A stretch of 49,683 nucleotides of DNA from an uncultured Bacilli bacterium (GTDB lineage Bacteria > Bacillota_I > Bacilli_A > RF39 > UBA660), in assembly GCA_944336815.1 (NCBI GenBank), contig CALVLG010000001.1:1-49683 (forward strand), in the 5' to 3' direction. Below are positions 23,990 to 32,409 of the stretch, one piece after another; position 1 is the stretch's first letter, and the number at the start of each line of letters is the position of its first letter. The notes under the pieces were generated by a model that was not told the origin of the DNA, made no database searches, and saw only the letters and a list, made by a program, of their open reading frames with translations. Both the position numbers and the translations under genes were made by a program.

Positions 23990-24256
23990 ATGGAAACACC
24001 TACTTGTAAAATTGCCTGGATTATTAAAACTTCAGCGATTGTGATAATATCAGTTAGTATATTTTTGGCTTTGTTTTTTTGCTTATTTGGCGCTATTTCT
24101 ATTTTAGATGCTATTCTTTTAATTATAGGCGGGATTGTGTCTTTTGCTATTTTATATGGTTATGCACATATTATTCAAGGAGTACAAGATCTTGTTTATT
24201 TAAAAAAATTGGAATATGAAGATGATGAAGAAGACGAAGAGGAGGAAGAAAAATGA
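23990..24256 (+). CDS. small membrane protein with acidic tail
   Basis: An 88-residue protein with two strong membrane segments (about 11-34 and 37-62) and a C-terminal tail EDDEEDEEEEEK. AAGGAG precedes the ATG. It is the first gene under the T-box, so it is predicted to respond to lysine tRNA charging with lysS. The acidic tail is encoded by GAGGAGG, which serves as the ribosome binding site of lysS, and the stop overlaps the lysS ATG (ATGA). Function is unknown. Confidence 0.8.
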   Translation: METPTCKIAWIIKTSAIVIISVSIFLALFFCLFGAISILDAILLIIGGIVSFAILYGYAHIIQGVQDLVYLKKLEYEDDEEDEEEEEK

Positions 24257-25719
24257 GAGAATTTAGTGAACAAGAATTAGTAAGAAGAGAAAAATTAAAA
24301 AATATTAAAAATCCTTATCCTGAGAGGTTTGAGGTAAATACGGAAATAGCTGAGGCTAAAAATTTAGAAGATGGTACAACTGGTATTCGAGTTGCTGGCC
24401 GAATTGTTTTAATGCGTAAAATGGGTAAGATGAGCTTTTTAACTATTGGAGATATAGGTGGTCGAATTCAGATTTCAGTTAAAATGGATATGATTGGGGA
24501 AGAGGCTTATCAAGATTTCAAACAAAACTATGATTTAGGTGATTTTATTGGTGTTTTAGGTGAAGTCTTTACAACACATACTGGCGAGAAAACAATTCGG
24601 GCGAGTGAAATAACTTTTTTAGGAAAAGCATTGAAACCTTTACCAGAAAAATTTCATGGTTTAGAAGATGCCGAAATGATTTATCGTGAACGTTACGTTG
24701 ACCTTATTATGAATGAAGATGAAAAGAAAAAGTTTTTATTTCGCAGTGCATTTATTAAAGAATTAAGAAATTACTTAAATGATAAAGGCTATGTGGAAAT
24801 TGAAACACCTATTTTAAATAATAAACCAAGTGGGGCTACAGCAAAACCTTTTATTACCCATCATAATGCTTTAGATATTGATTTATATTTAAGAATTGCG
24901 CCAGAAACATATTTAAAAAGAGCTATTGTGGGTGGTTTTACCAAAGTGTTTGAAATTGCTCGTTGTTTTCGAAATGAAGGAATGGATACTACACACTTAC
25001 AAGATTTTACAATGATTGAAGGATATGGAGCTTACTTAAATTATAAAGATAACATGGTTTTCTTACGTGAACTTTTACAAAGTATTATTTTAAAATTATT
25101 TGGCACACTTAGTATTCAAGTGGGCGACAAAATGGTTGATTTAAGTGGCGAATGGCCAAGTGTAAGTTTTAGAGATTTGATTTTAAAATATGCGGCGATT
25201 GATATATATGAGGAAGATACTAAAGAAAAATTATTAGTAAAAATTCGGGAAATGCATATTGAAATTGAATCAGAAGTTCCGTTAGAAAATTTAGGATATG
25301 GAAATTTAGTTGATCAATTATATAAAAAGGTGGCGAGACCTCATTTAGTTAATCCAATCTTTTTAGTAGAACATCCAATTAGTTTATCACCTTTAGCTCG
25401 AGCAAATGATGAAAATCCTAATTTAACTGATCGTTTTCAACTTGTTATTAATGGAGCCGAGATTATTAATGCGTATTCGGAATTAGTTGATCCACAAGAA
25501 CAAGAAAGACGTTTAGAGGAGCAAGCACGCTTAAAAGCTCATGGCGATGAAGAAGCAATGCCAATGGATTATGATTACATTAGTGCAATGGAATATGGTA
25601 TGCCACCTATAAGTGGTTGGGGAATGGGCATAGATCGTTTATTACAACTTTTAACAAATAGTGATAATATTAAGGACGTTGTGATGTTTCCTTTAATGCG
25701 TCCAAAGGATCAAGAGTAG
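24253..25719 (+). CDS. lysS: lysyl-tRNA synthetase, class II
   Basis: A 488-residue class II enzyme that charges tRNA-Lys. The OB-fold anticodon domain is followed by the catalytic core with motif 1 around VEIETPILNNKPSGA, motif 2 RCFRNEGMDTTHLQDFTMIE, and motif 3 GWGMGIDRLLQLL near the end. Normal length. Translation is coupled to the upstream membrane gene through the overlap, and the ribosome binding site lies in that gene. The T-box leader is the expected regulator. Confidence 0.97.
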   Translation: MREFSEQELVRREKLKNIKNPYPERFEVNTEIAEAKNLEDGTTGIRVAGRIVLMRKMGKMSFLTIGDIGGRIQISVKMDMIGEEAYQDFKQNYDLGDFIGVLGEVFTTHTGEKTIRASEITFLGKALKPLPEKFHGLEDAEMIYRERYVDLIMNEDEKKKFLFRSAFIKELRNYLNDKGYVEIETPILNNKPSGATAKPFITHHNALDIDLYLRIAPETYLKRAIVGGFTKVFEIARCFRNEGMDTTHLQDFTMIEGYGAYLNYKDNMVFLRELLQSIILKLFGTLSIQVGDKMVDLSGEWPSVSFRDLILKYAAIDIYEEDTKEKLLVKIREMHIEIESEVPLENLGYGNLVDQLYKKVARPHLVNPIFLVEHPISLSPLARANDENPNLTDRFQLVINGAEIINAYSELVDPQEQERRLEEQARLKAHGDEEAMPMDYDYISAMEYGMPPISGWGMGIDRLLQLLTNSDNIKDVVMFPLMRPKDQE

Positions 25720-25740
25720 AGTTCTATTCTTGATTTTTTT
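25710..25740 (+). terminator. terminator of lysS
   Basis: TCAAGAGTAGA at 25710-25720 pairs with TCTATTCTTGA at 25723-25733 (one G-T) and is followed by seven T. The stop codon is within the left arm. Confidence 0.8.
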
Positions 25741-25780
25741 ATTAAAAAAGTTTTAATTTTCTTTATTTTATAGGTATTTG

Positions 25781-25789
25781 TGCTATAAT
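25781..25789 (+). promoter_or_regulatory. extended -10 promoter of the transporter gene
   Basis: TGCTATAAT at 25781-25789 with no clear -35. It lies within the longer open frame from 25778, which argues for the ATG at 25808. Confidence 0.6.
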
Positions 25790-25807
25790 TTTAATGGAGG
25801 AGGAGAT

Positions 25808-27298
25808 ATGAAAAATTTGTTTAAGGAACATGACTTAGTAAAAATTGTTTCTATCTTGTTATTAGTTATTGTTATAATGACTTGGTTTATTCCTTTTGGG
25901 GAATTTGGTAGTAGTGCAGTTTTTACAGAAGGTGATGTTACACCTATTGGTATTGCACATATTATTTATGGCTTTATTTATTCCTTACAAAACTATGCTA
26001 TTCAATTTGGCTTTGTTTTGTTAATCGGAATGTTTTATGGTGTAGCTACAAGAACAGAAGGTTATAAAGCACTTGTTTCAAGAATTGCTAAAGCATGTGA
26101 TAAAATTGAAATTGTCGTAGCACTTGTTGTTTCATTCATTGTCACTTTACTTGCATCATTCTTGAATACAACTTATGTACTTTTATTTTTCATGCCATTT
26201 TTGGTTTCTGTATTTAGAAAAATTGGCTTTGATAAACTTAGTTCATTTGCTTTAACTTTTGGGTCTATTTTAGTTGGCGTTTTAGGTGCAACTTATGGAA
26301 CAGAAGGCTTTGTTGGGCTTGTAGAATACATTAATATGTATGGAGGGGAGTATACAATTGCAACCGAAATTGTTGTTCGGGCTGGCATCTTACTTTTAGC
26401 TTACATTTTGTTTAGTTTCTTTAATGTTTTATATATTAAGAAAAACTTTAAAGCAAATGATAAAAAAGAAGATGCTAAAGTTTTGGATGATAAGTTTGGT
26501 GTCCAAGAACCTAAAAAGAAAAATACCAAAATTTGGTTTACAGTTATTTTAGGAGTTATTTTATTTGTTGTAGCTCTTCTAGCATTTATTACATGGAATG
26601 CTACACCTAATGGAACAGAGATATTCGGAATTGAGGCTTTTGATACTTTCCATAATTCATTCATGAAATTATCGATTGGTGAAGATTTTCCAATTTTCCA
26701 ATATATTTTAGGTGGCGGCGGACTTGCTAATTTTAATGCCCCTTTAGTACCTGCCCTTGGTAATTGGTATTTATTTACTTATGCGATTGTAATTATTGCT
26801 GTAATGATTTTAATGGCTATTGCTTCTAAAATGAGCGTTCGTGAATTCATTTCTAATATTGGTGATGGCTTTAAGAAAGTAATTCGTCCAGCAATGTATT
26901 TAGTATTAGCATATATGGCCTTTATTTTCTTATATTGGGTACCAGTAATTCCAACTATCCTTAATGAAATTGGAAAGATGGCTTCAGGCTTTAATCCTTT
27001 TGTAGCTACACTTCAAGCATTTGTAGGAGCTTTCTTTAATTCAGATTTTGCTTATTTGAGTTTCTCATTAGCACCTTATCTTGCATCTTTTAGTGGAGCA
27101 GAAGGAAACTTAATTTTAGTTATCTTTACAACTATTTATGGTTTAGTTCAATTTATTACACCAATAAGTATGTTCCTATTATTTGGTCTTTCTTATATGA
27201 ATATTCCATATAAAAAATGGCTTAAATATGTTTGGAAATTCTTACTATGTATGTTCGTGTGCTTACTTGTGATTTTTACATTGTTAGCATATTTATAA
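25808..27298 (+). CDS. multi-pass transporter, possibly YfcC/DcuC-like
   Basis: A 496-residue membrane protein with about 12 hydrophobic segments and a charged cytoplasmic loop at about 213-235. The start MKNLFKEHDLVKIV and the early MTWFIPFGEF resemble the YfcC family of the ion transporter superfamily (LTWIIPAG-type motif), and the following IGIAHIIYGF and FVLLIGMFYGVATRTEGY fit that layout, but similarity is partial. GGAGGAGGAG precedes the ATG. It is monocistronic, with its own promoter and terminator. The substrate is unknown; dicarboxylate, amino acid or short-chain acid are all possible. Confidence 0.55.
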   Translation: MKNLFKEHDLVKIVSILLLVIVIMTWFIPFGEFGSSAVFTEGDVTPIGIAHIIYGFIYSLQNYAIQFGFVLLIGMFYGVATRTEGYKALVSRIAKACDKIEIVVALVVSFIVTLLASFLNTTYVLLFFMPFLVSVFRKIGFDKLSSFALTFGSILVGVLGATYGTEGFVGLVEYINMYGGEYTIATEIVVRAGILLLAYILFSFFNVLYIKKNFKANDKKEDAKVLDDKFGVQEPKKKNTKIWFTVILGVILFVVALLAFITWNATPNGTEIFGIEAFDTFHNSFMKLSIGEDFPIFQYILGGGGLANFNAPLVPALGNWYLFTYAIVIIAVMILMAIASKMSVREFISNIGDGFKKVIRPAMYLVLAYMAFIFLYWVPVIPTILNEIGKMASGFNPFVATLQAFVGAFFNSDFAYLSFSLAPYLASFSGAEGNLILVIFTTIYGLVQFITPISMFLLFGLSYMNIPYKKWLKYVWKFLLCMFVCLLVIFTLLAYL

Positions 27299-27322
27299 GA
27301 TTACTGTAATGGTAATCTTTTT
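27298..27322 (+). terminator. terminator after the transporter
   Basis: AGATTAC at 27298-27304 and GTAATCT at 27312-27318 form a 7-bp stem followed by a T-run. It starts at the last base of the stop codon. Confidence 0.75.
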
Positions 27323-27382
27323 GTATAAAAATTCTTCTTTTTTCCCTATATTATCATAGAGTGAATAAAGGAGGATTTTTTT

Positions 27383-29521
27383 ATGTTTCAAAATTATGGA
27401 TATGAAGTGGCTAATATTTTAAAGGATGCGGAAAAGATTCGTTATCAGTTAAAACACCCTTATGTAGGAACGGAGCATTTGTTTCTTTCTTTACTTAGAA
27501 ATGATCAAGAAATTGCTGATTGTTTTGCTTTATATGATGTAACTTACGATAATTTTAAAGATGAGTTATTAGCTTTGGTTGGGCAAGCAAGTGCATATCA
27601 AGATTTTAATTTATATACGCCGATGCTTCGTAAAGTTTTGGAACAAGCTAACGCGATGGGAAGTGAAATGAATAAGGGAAAAGTCACGGCAACAATGCTT
27701 ACTTTAGCTATTTTAGAAGAAGGTGAAGGTGTAGCTATTCGAATTCTTATGCACTTCGATGTTCCATTAGATGAAATATATTTAACTTTAAAACAAAAGT
27801 TGCTTCCAAAAAATAAACGAAATAGAAATTTAGAAGTTTATAAGATTGGGGTTTCCTTGAGTCAAAATATTTTAAAAGAAAAAACGATTGTTGGAAGAGA
27901 TAAAGAAGTATCTTTAATGATTGAAACGTTGCTTAGAAGACAAAAAAACAATCCTTTATTGATTGGAAAAGCTGGAGTTGGAAAGACAGCGTTAGTTGAA
28001 GAACTGGCACGAAGAATAAAGTATCATGAAGTACCTGAAGAGCTTTTTGATTATGAAATTGTTTTACTAGAAATGGGGGCTTTAGTCGCGGGTACTAAAT
28101 ATCGGGGGGAATTTGAAGAACGATTAAATAAAATTATTAAAGAAGTTAGACAAGAAAAAAATATTATTTTGTTTATTGATGAAATTCATTCTATGGTGAA
28201 TGCGGGCGGAGCTGAAGGAGCAATCTCGGCTGGTGATATTTTAAAACCTTATTTGGCTAGGGGGGAAATTAAAGTCATTGGGGCGACGACATTGCAAGAA
28301 TATCATGAGTTTTTAGAATGTGATAAAGCCTTAGATAGACGTTTTGAAAAAATAATGTTAAATGAACCAGACGAAGATATGATGAAAGAAATATTAGATG
28401 CTGTTTTTCCAGGATATGAAAAATATTATCATGTTTGTTTAACGGAAGAAAATAAACAAAGTTTTTTAAAATATAGTAAGTCCTATTTATTTCATAAATG
28501 TAATCCGGATAAAACAATCGATTTAATTGATTCAGTCTGTGCTCGTAAAAAAGTTAAAAACATCTCTCTTAATTATTCAGGTAATGTTCTAGAAAAAATT
28601 CAAAAGAAAAAAGAACGAAGTTTAAAAAAAGGTAATTATAAAGAGGCTTTACAAGAGGCTCAAGATGAAAATAAGTGGAAACAAGAATTAAAAAAAATAA
28701 ATAATAAAACTTATTTAACAATAGATGATGCTGATATATTAGAAGTATTAGAAAATAAGACAAATTTTTGGATTCAAAAAGATGAAAAAAAATTATTAAA
28801 AGAATTAGAAGAAAAACTAAAAAGTTCGTTATTTGGGCAAAATGAAGTAATTGAAAATCTTGTTCATTCTTTAAATTTACAGGAAGAAAAAAGTATGAGT
28901 TTTTTTCTTTTAGGTGGTAGTGGGGTTGGGAAAACAGAAACTGTTAAAATTTTTAGTGAAGTAATGAAAACTTTATTTATCCGAATTGATATGAGTGAAT
29001 ATAATACGCCAGAAAGCATTTATAAATTAATTGGGACGCCTTATGTGTATGGAAAAAATCATAATGGTTTTGTTTTTCAACAAGTGATGGAAAAACCTTA
29101 TGTGACTATTTTGTTTGATGAAATAGAGAAAGCTCATCCCAAAGTTTTAAATTTATTGTTACAGATTTTAGATGAATCTTTCGTGACAAATTCTTTTGGA
29201 GAAAAAATTTATTTTAATCATTCATTTATATTTTTAACAAGTAATGCGTTGGCAAAAGAAACAATTGGTTTTTCTAAAAAAGATATGGCAGTTGACCTAA
29301 ATGTCTTTTCAAAAGAATTTTTAGGAAGAATTGATGTTTTTCTAACTTATAACAAAATTACTAAAGATGTAGCTTTAAAGTATATAAAACAAAATTTGAA
29401 AAATTTAGATATAGATGTAGAGGCCTTGCTTTTAAAAGCCGAGATCGAAAAATATGGGATGCGTAATTTAAAAAATCAAATTGAAAGAGCAAATAAAAAA
29501 AATTCTTTATTAAATAATTAG
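27383..29521 (+). CDS. clpC: ClpC-like AAA+ unfoldase with shortened middle domain
   Basis: A 712-residue Hsp100 protein, shorter than usual ClpC (about 810). Residues 1-145 are the Clp_N domain. D1 has Walker A GKAGVGKT at 195-202, Walker B FIDEIH and pore loop GTKYRGEFEERL. The middle domain is short, with a UVR-like helix near 405-440. D2 has GGSGVGKT at 511-518, FDEIEKAHPKV, and IGF at 628-630, placed as the ClpP-binding loop. The D2 pore loop is TPYVYGKNHNG instead of the usual GYVGY type. It likely feeds ClpP (5960). No mcsA, mcsB or ctsR is adjacent. AAGGAGG precedes the ATG. Confidence 0.88.
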   Translation: MFQNYGYEVANILKDAEKIRYQLKHPYVGTEHLFLSLLRNDQEIADCFALYDVTYDNFKDELLALVGQASAYQDFNLYTPMLRKVLEQANAMGSEMNKGKVTATMLTLAILEEGEGVAIRILMHFDVPLDEIYLTLKQKLLPKNKRNRNLEVYKIGVSLSQNILKEKTIVGRDKEVSLMIETLLRRQKNNPLLIGKAGVGKTALVEELARRIKYHEVPEELFDYEIVLLEMGALVAGTKYRGEFEERLNKIIKEVRQEKNIILFIDEIHSMVNAGGAEGAISAGDILKPYLARGEIKVIGATTLQEYHEFLECDKALDRRFEKIMLNEPDEDMMKEILDAVFPGYEKYYHVCLTEENKQSFLKYSKSYLFHKCNPDKTIDLIDSVCARKKVKNISLNYSGNVLEKIQKKKERSLKKGNYKEALQEAQDENKWKQELKKINNKTYLTIDDADILEVLENKTNFWIQKDEKKLLKELEEKLKSSLFGQNEVIENLVHSLNLQEEKSMSFFLLGGSGVGKTETVKIFSEVMKTLFIRIDMSEYNTPESIYKLIGTPYVYGKNHNGFVFQQVMEKPYVTILFDEIEKAHPKVLNLLLQILDESFVTNSFGEKIYFNHSFIFLTSNALAKETIGFSKKDMAVDLNVFSKEFLGRIDVFLTYNKITKDVALKYIKQNLKNLDIDVEALLLKAEIEKYGMRNLKNQIERANKKNSLLNN

Positions 29522-29558
29522 TGTTTTTTTGGCCATATTAATTTTAGGTGAAGTATGG

Positions 29559-30299
29559 ATGGCTAAAAAGTATAGTACAATAAGTTTTGGTTTAGTAACG
29601 ATACCGGTTTTGTTTTCTGCTGCGGTTAAAGAAGATGACATTTCTTTTCATCAGTATCATAAAAAATGTTTAGAAAGAGTTATTTATCAAAAATATTGTC
29701 CACATTGTCGGAAAACGTTAAAAGATAGTGAAATTGTTAAAGGCTATGAAGATGAAGGTGTTTTTGTTTCTTTTGATAAAAAAGAATTAGATAATTTAAA
29801 ACCAGAAAATGATGGTGAGATAGAAATTGTTTCTTTTATTCCTTTAGCGGAAGTAGATAGTCGTTATTATGATAAAACTTATTATTTATATCCAGCTAAG
29901 AAAAGTAAAGCCTATTCGCTTTTTTTAGAAACGTTAAAAAAAGAAAAGTGTGGGGCTTTATGTAAGGTTGTTTTGTTTAATAAGTTTTATTATGCTCTTA
30001 TACAAAGTAGGGCCAATTATTTTCTTTTAACTACTTTATATTTTGCTTCAGAAATAAAAGAGTTGCCCGAAATAAGTGAGACAAAGTTTTCTAAAGCCGA
30101 AATGGAATTAGCTCATGAATTAATTAGAAAGATGAAGGGTCATTTCACGCCAACTAAATATAAGGATATATATAAAGAAAGTGTTTTAAAAGCGATTGAA
30201 GCAAAAATGGCTGGTAAGAAGGTTACTAAAAAGAAAAGAAAAAATAAAAAAGAAATTGCTTCTTTAATGGAGGCGTTAGAAAAGAGTTTGAAAGCATGA
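29559..30299 (+). CDS. ku: prokaryotic Ku protein of NHEJ
   Basis: A 246-residue protein from the ATG at 29559, chosen because AGGTGA lies 7 nt upstream; a TTG frame from 29529 gives an atypical N-terminus. It begins KKYSTISFGLVTIPV as bacterial Ku does, then carries CPHCRKTL, IVKGYEDEGVFV and the beta-barrel region. The C-terminus is short and Lys-rich (KKVTKKKRKNKK). Ku binds DNA ends as a dimer and recruits the ligase. The stop overlaps the ligase ATG (ATGA). Probably in one transcript with the ClpC-like gene, since no terminator is seen in the 37-bp gap. Confidence 0.93.
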   Translation: MAKKYSTISFGLVTIPVLFSAAVKEDDISFHQYHKKCLERVIYQKYCPHCRKTLKDSEIVKGYEDEGVFVSFDKKELDNLKPENDGEIEIVSFIPLAEVDSRYYDKTYYLYPAKKSKAYSLFLETLKKEKCGALCKVVLFNKFYYALIQSRANYFLLTTLYFASEIKELPEISETKFSKAEMELAHELIRKMKGHFTPTKYKDIYKESVLKAIEAKMAGKKVTKKKRKNKKEIASLMEALEKSLKA

Positions 30300-31084
30300 A
30301 AAGGATGTTTCAAACTTTTTTAAAACCAATGTTACTTTATGAAGAAAAAAGGTTTGTTTTTTCAAATGATTATTTATATGAGATAAAGTATGATGGTGTG
30401 CGAGCTTTAGTATATGTTAGTCCGACTTTTTTTAAAGTGGTTAGTCGTAATGGTAGAGATATTACGAAATATTTTTTAGAACTTAAAAGTTTGCAGAAGT
30501 TGGTAAATAAAGAAATTATTTTTGATGGTGAACTTATCGCGTTTAAAAACAATAAACCATGCTTTTATGAAATTATGAAAAGGGTTAGAGGAAATAAAAA
30601 TATTCCTTTTTTATATATGGCCTTTGATCTTTTATATGAGGGATCGTCTTTATTAGATTATCCGTTAGAAAAACGAAAGAAGAAGTTAGCTAAATATCAT
30701 AATACGTCTTTTTTTCGAGTGGTACCTATTTATAAAAAAGGAAAAGTTTTGTTTGAAAAAGTTAAAAAGTTAGGGTTAGAAGGGATAGTTTGTAAAGCTA
30801 AAAATAGTTTATATCAAGTTGGACGTCGGTCTTATGATTGGGTAAAGGTAAAAAATATTCAAAGAGATGTTTTTTATGTGGCTAATTATTTATTTAAAGA
30901 TAATTATATTATTTTGGATTTAGCTGAGAAAAAGAAAAGTTTTTGTTTTGTTGGGAAAGTGGCCGTTTTAAAAAGTAAAGTTAAAAGAAAGATTATTCCT
31001 TATCAAACAAGATGTTATGTAAAGTATTTAGAAAGAACATCAACTTCCTATTTAAGGCAGCCTGTTTTTGAAAGATTTGTTTAA
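30296..31084 (+). CDS. ligD: ATP-dependent DNA ligase (LigD-type ligase domain)
   Basis: A 262-residue ligase consisting of only the adenylation and OB-fold parts. Adenylated Lys31 is in EIKYDGVRA; later motifs are IIFDGELIA, AFDLLYEG, GLEGIVCKA and DWVKVK. It lacks the polymerase/primase and 3'-phosphoesterase domains of full LigD. With the adjacent ku it forms a minimal bacterial non-homologous end-joining pair. In spore formers such systems repair breaks when the spore has one chromosome copy. Polymerase functions could be elsewhere in the genome. Confidence 0.93.
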   Translation: MKRMFQTFLKPMLLYEEKRFVFSNDYLYEIKYDGVRALVYVSPTFFKVVSRNGRDITKYFLELKSLQKLVNKEIIFDGELIAFKNNKPCFYEIMKRVRGNKNIPFLYMAFDLLYEGSSLLDYPLEKRKKKLAKYHNTSFFRVVPIYKKGKVLFEKVKKLGLEGIVCKAKNSLYQVGRRSYDWVKVKNIQRDVFYVANYLFKDNYIILDLAEKKKSFCFVGKVAVLKSKVKRKIIPYQTRCYVKYLERTSTSYLRQPVFERFV

Positions 31085-31089
31085 TTATT

Positions 31090-31119
31090 ATATCCTATTA
31101 TTTATAGGGTATTTTTTTT
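31090..31119 (+). terminator. terminator of the ku-ligD operon
   Basis: ATATCCTAT at 31090-31098 pairs with ATAGGGTAT at 31104-31112 (one G-T) and leads into a run of eight T. Confidence 0.8.
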
Positions 31120-31140
31120 GTTTAAAATGTTAATTTTTAC

Positions 31141-31169
31141 TTGCATTTTACATGTTTCTCGTGTAAAAT
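31141..31169 (+). promoter_or_regulatory. S10 operon promoter
   Basis: TTGCAT at 31141-31146, a 17-bp spacer, and TAAAAT at 31164-31169. No other clear promoter is seen until 45212, so the transcript may span the whole ribosomal cluster. Confidence 0.65.
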
Positions 31170-31176
31170 TGATTTC

Positions 31177-31293
31177 GTATGACGGCTGTGATGTGTGAAG
31201 TTACTGATACACTTGGCGGTGTTGCTGGGTTTAAGCAGAGAATTTACATGGAGCAAGTCTATACAAGATATAGGCGAAAGGAGGACATTTGTT
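31177..31293 (+). promoter_or_regulatory. structured 5' leader of the S10 operon
   Basis: A leader of about 115 nt with local hairpins: GTGT/ACAC around 31195-31212, and GTCTATA at 31257-31263 pairing with TATAGGC at 31269-31275 just before AAAGGAGG (31277-31284). A frame from 31195 into rpsJ exists but is not convincing. The length and pairing suggest autogenous control by a ribosomal protein, as known for other S10 operons; the ligand here is unknown. Confidence 0.4.
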
Positions 31294-31602
31294 ATGTCAA
31301 AAAACAAGGTTCGTATCAATTTGAAAGCTTTTGATTCTAAAGTTTTAGATTTAGCAGCTGGTAAAATTGTGGAAACTGTTAAAAGATTAGGAGGTACTGT
31401 TTCTGGACCTGTTCCTCTTCCAACGGAAATTGAAAGAGTTACAGTTTTAAGAGCTGTGCATAAGTACAAAGATGCTCGTGAGCAATTTGAAAGTCGTACT
31501 CACAAGAGACTTATCGACATACTAGATCCTAGCAAAGAAGTTGTTGATGCTTTAACAAGACTTGATTTACCAAGTGGTGTTGACATTAATATTAAATTAT
31601 AA
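31294..31602 (+). CDS. rpsJ: 30S ribosomal protein S10
   Basis: The 102-residue S10 of the 30S head, also the NusB partner in antitermination. It begins MSKNKVRINLKAFDSKVLD and contains GGTVSGPVPLPT and HKRLIDI. The start at 31294 gives the canonical N-terminus and has AAAGGAGG 9 nt upstream. First gene of the cluster. Confidence 0.97.
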   Translation: MSKNKVRINLKAFDSKVLDLAAGKIVETVKRLGGTVSGPVPLPTEIERVTVLRAVHKYKDAREQFESRTHKRLIDILDPSKEVVDALTRLDLPSGVDINIKL

Positions 31603-31622
31603 TAAGGAAAGGAAAAGAGAAA

Positions 31623-32387
31623 ATGAAAGGAATCTTAGGACGCAAGGTTGGCATGACCCAAGTTTTCAGTAAAGATGGTAAACTTATTCCAGTTACAGTA
31701 GTAAGTGTTCCAGAAAATACGGTAATGCAAGTTAAAACACTTGATAAAGATGGGTATAATGCTGTTCAACTTGGCGTATTTGACAAAAAAGAAAAAAATT
31801 CTAGTCGTGCATGTGTTGGTCACGCGAAAAAAGCAAACACGACTCCTAAGCGCTTCTTGAAAGAAATTCGCGATTGTGAAGGTAACTATCAAGTTGGAGA
31901 TAAGATAAGCGCACTTTGTTTTGAAGTTGGAGACATTGTTGATGTTACAGGAACAAGTAAAGGAAAAGGCTTTGCCGGTTCTATTAAAAGACATGGTCAA
32001 CAAAGAGGACCTACGACACACGGTTCTAACTATCACCGTGGACCAGGATCTCTTGGTACAATGCTTCCAAAAAGAGTATTAAAGGGTAAAAATTTACCAG
32101 GACACATGGGTAGCGAAACTGTTACTGTTCAAAATCTTGAAATTATCGAAGTAAATGATAAAGAAGGATACATTTTAGTAAGTGGTAATGTACCTGGAGC
32201 TAAAAATAGCATGATTTTAATTAAGAGTGCTGTTAAAAATAACCGTAAGAAAAATCCAAAAGAAATAATTTCTTTTGTTAGCGAAACGGTTGTTGACGAA
32301 GTTGAAGAAGTAAAAGATGCTACTAGTGAAGAAGTTGTGGAAGAAGTAGAACAAGAAGAAACTAACACAACTGAGGAATCTAAATAG
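31623..32387 (+). CDS. rplC: 50S ribosomal protein L3 with acidic C-terminal extension
   Basis: A 254-residue protein, about 45 longer than the usual 209. The core is normal: KGILGRKVGMTQVF at the start, GKGFAGSIKRH and HRGPGSLG in the middle, and NLPGHMGSETVT. After residue 205 comes an unusual tail rich in Glu, Val and Thr (SETVVDEVEEVKDATSEE and onward). L3 binds 23S rRNA early in assembly. The tail would lie on the ribosome surface. Confidence 0.96.
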   Translation: MKGILGRKVGMTQVFSKDGKLIPVTVVSVPENTVMQVKTLDKDGYNAVQLGVFDKKEKNSSRACVGHAKKANTTPKRFLKEIRDCEGNYQVGDKISALCFEVGDIVDVTGTSKGKGFAGSIKRHGQQRGPTTHGSNYHRGPGSLGTMLPKRVLKGKNLPGHMGSETVTVQNLEIIEVNDKEGYILVSGNVPGAKNSMILIKSAVKNNRKKNPKEIISFVSETVVDEVEEVKDATSEEVVEEVEQEETNTTEESK

Positions 32388-32409
32388 AATCATAGAAAGG
32401 AAATGAAAA

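Noticed and set aside
31195..31293. N-terminal extension of S10 from an upstream start
   Set aside because: S10 has a fixed N-terminus close to MSKNKVRI, and AAAGGAGG fits the ATG at 31294. The upstream stretch behaves as a leader.
32129..32368. Antisense frames over ribosomal genes
   Set aside because: Ser/Thr/Val-rich translations are mirror images of Glu-rich coding on the plus strand; no ribosome binding sites.
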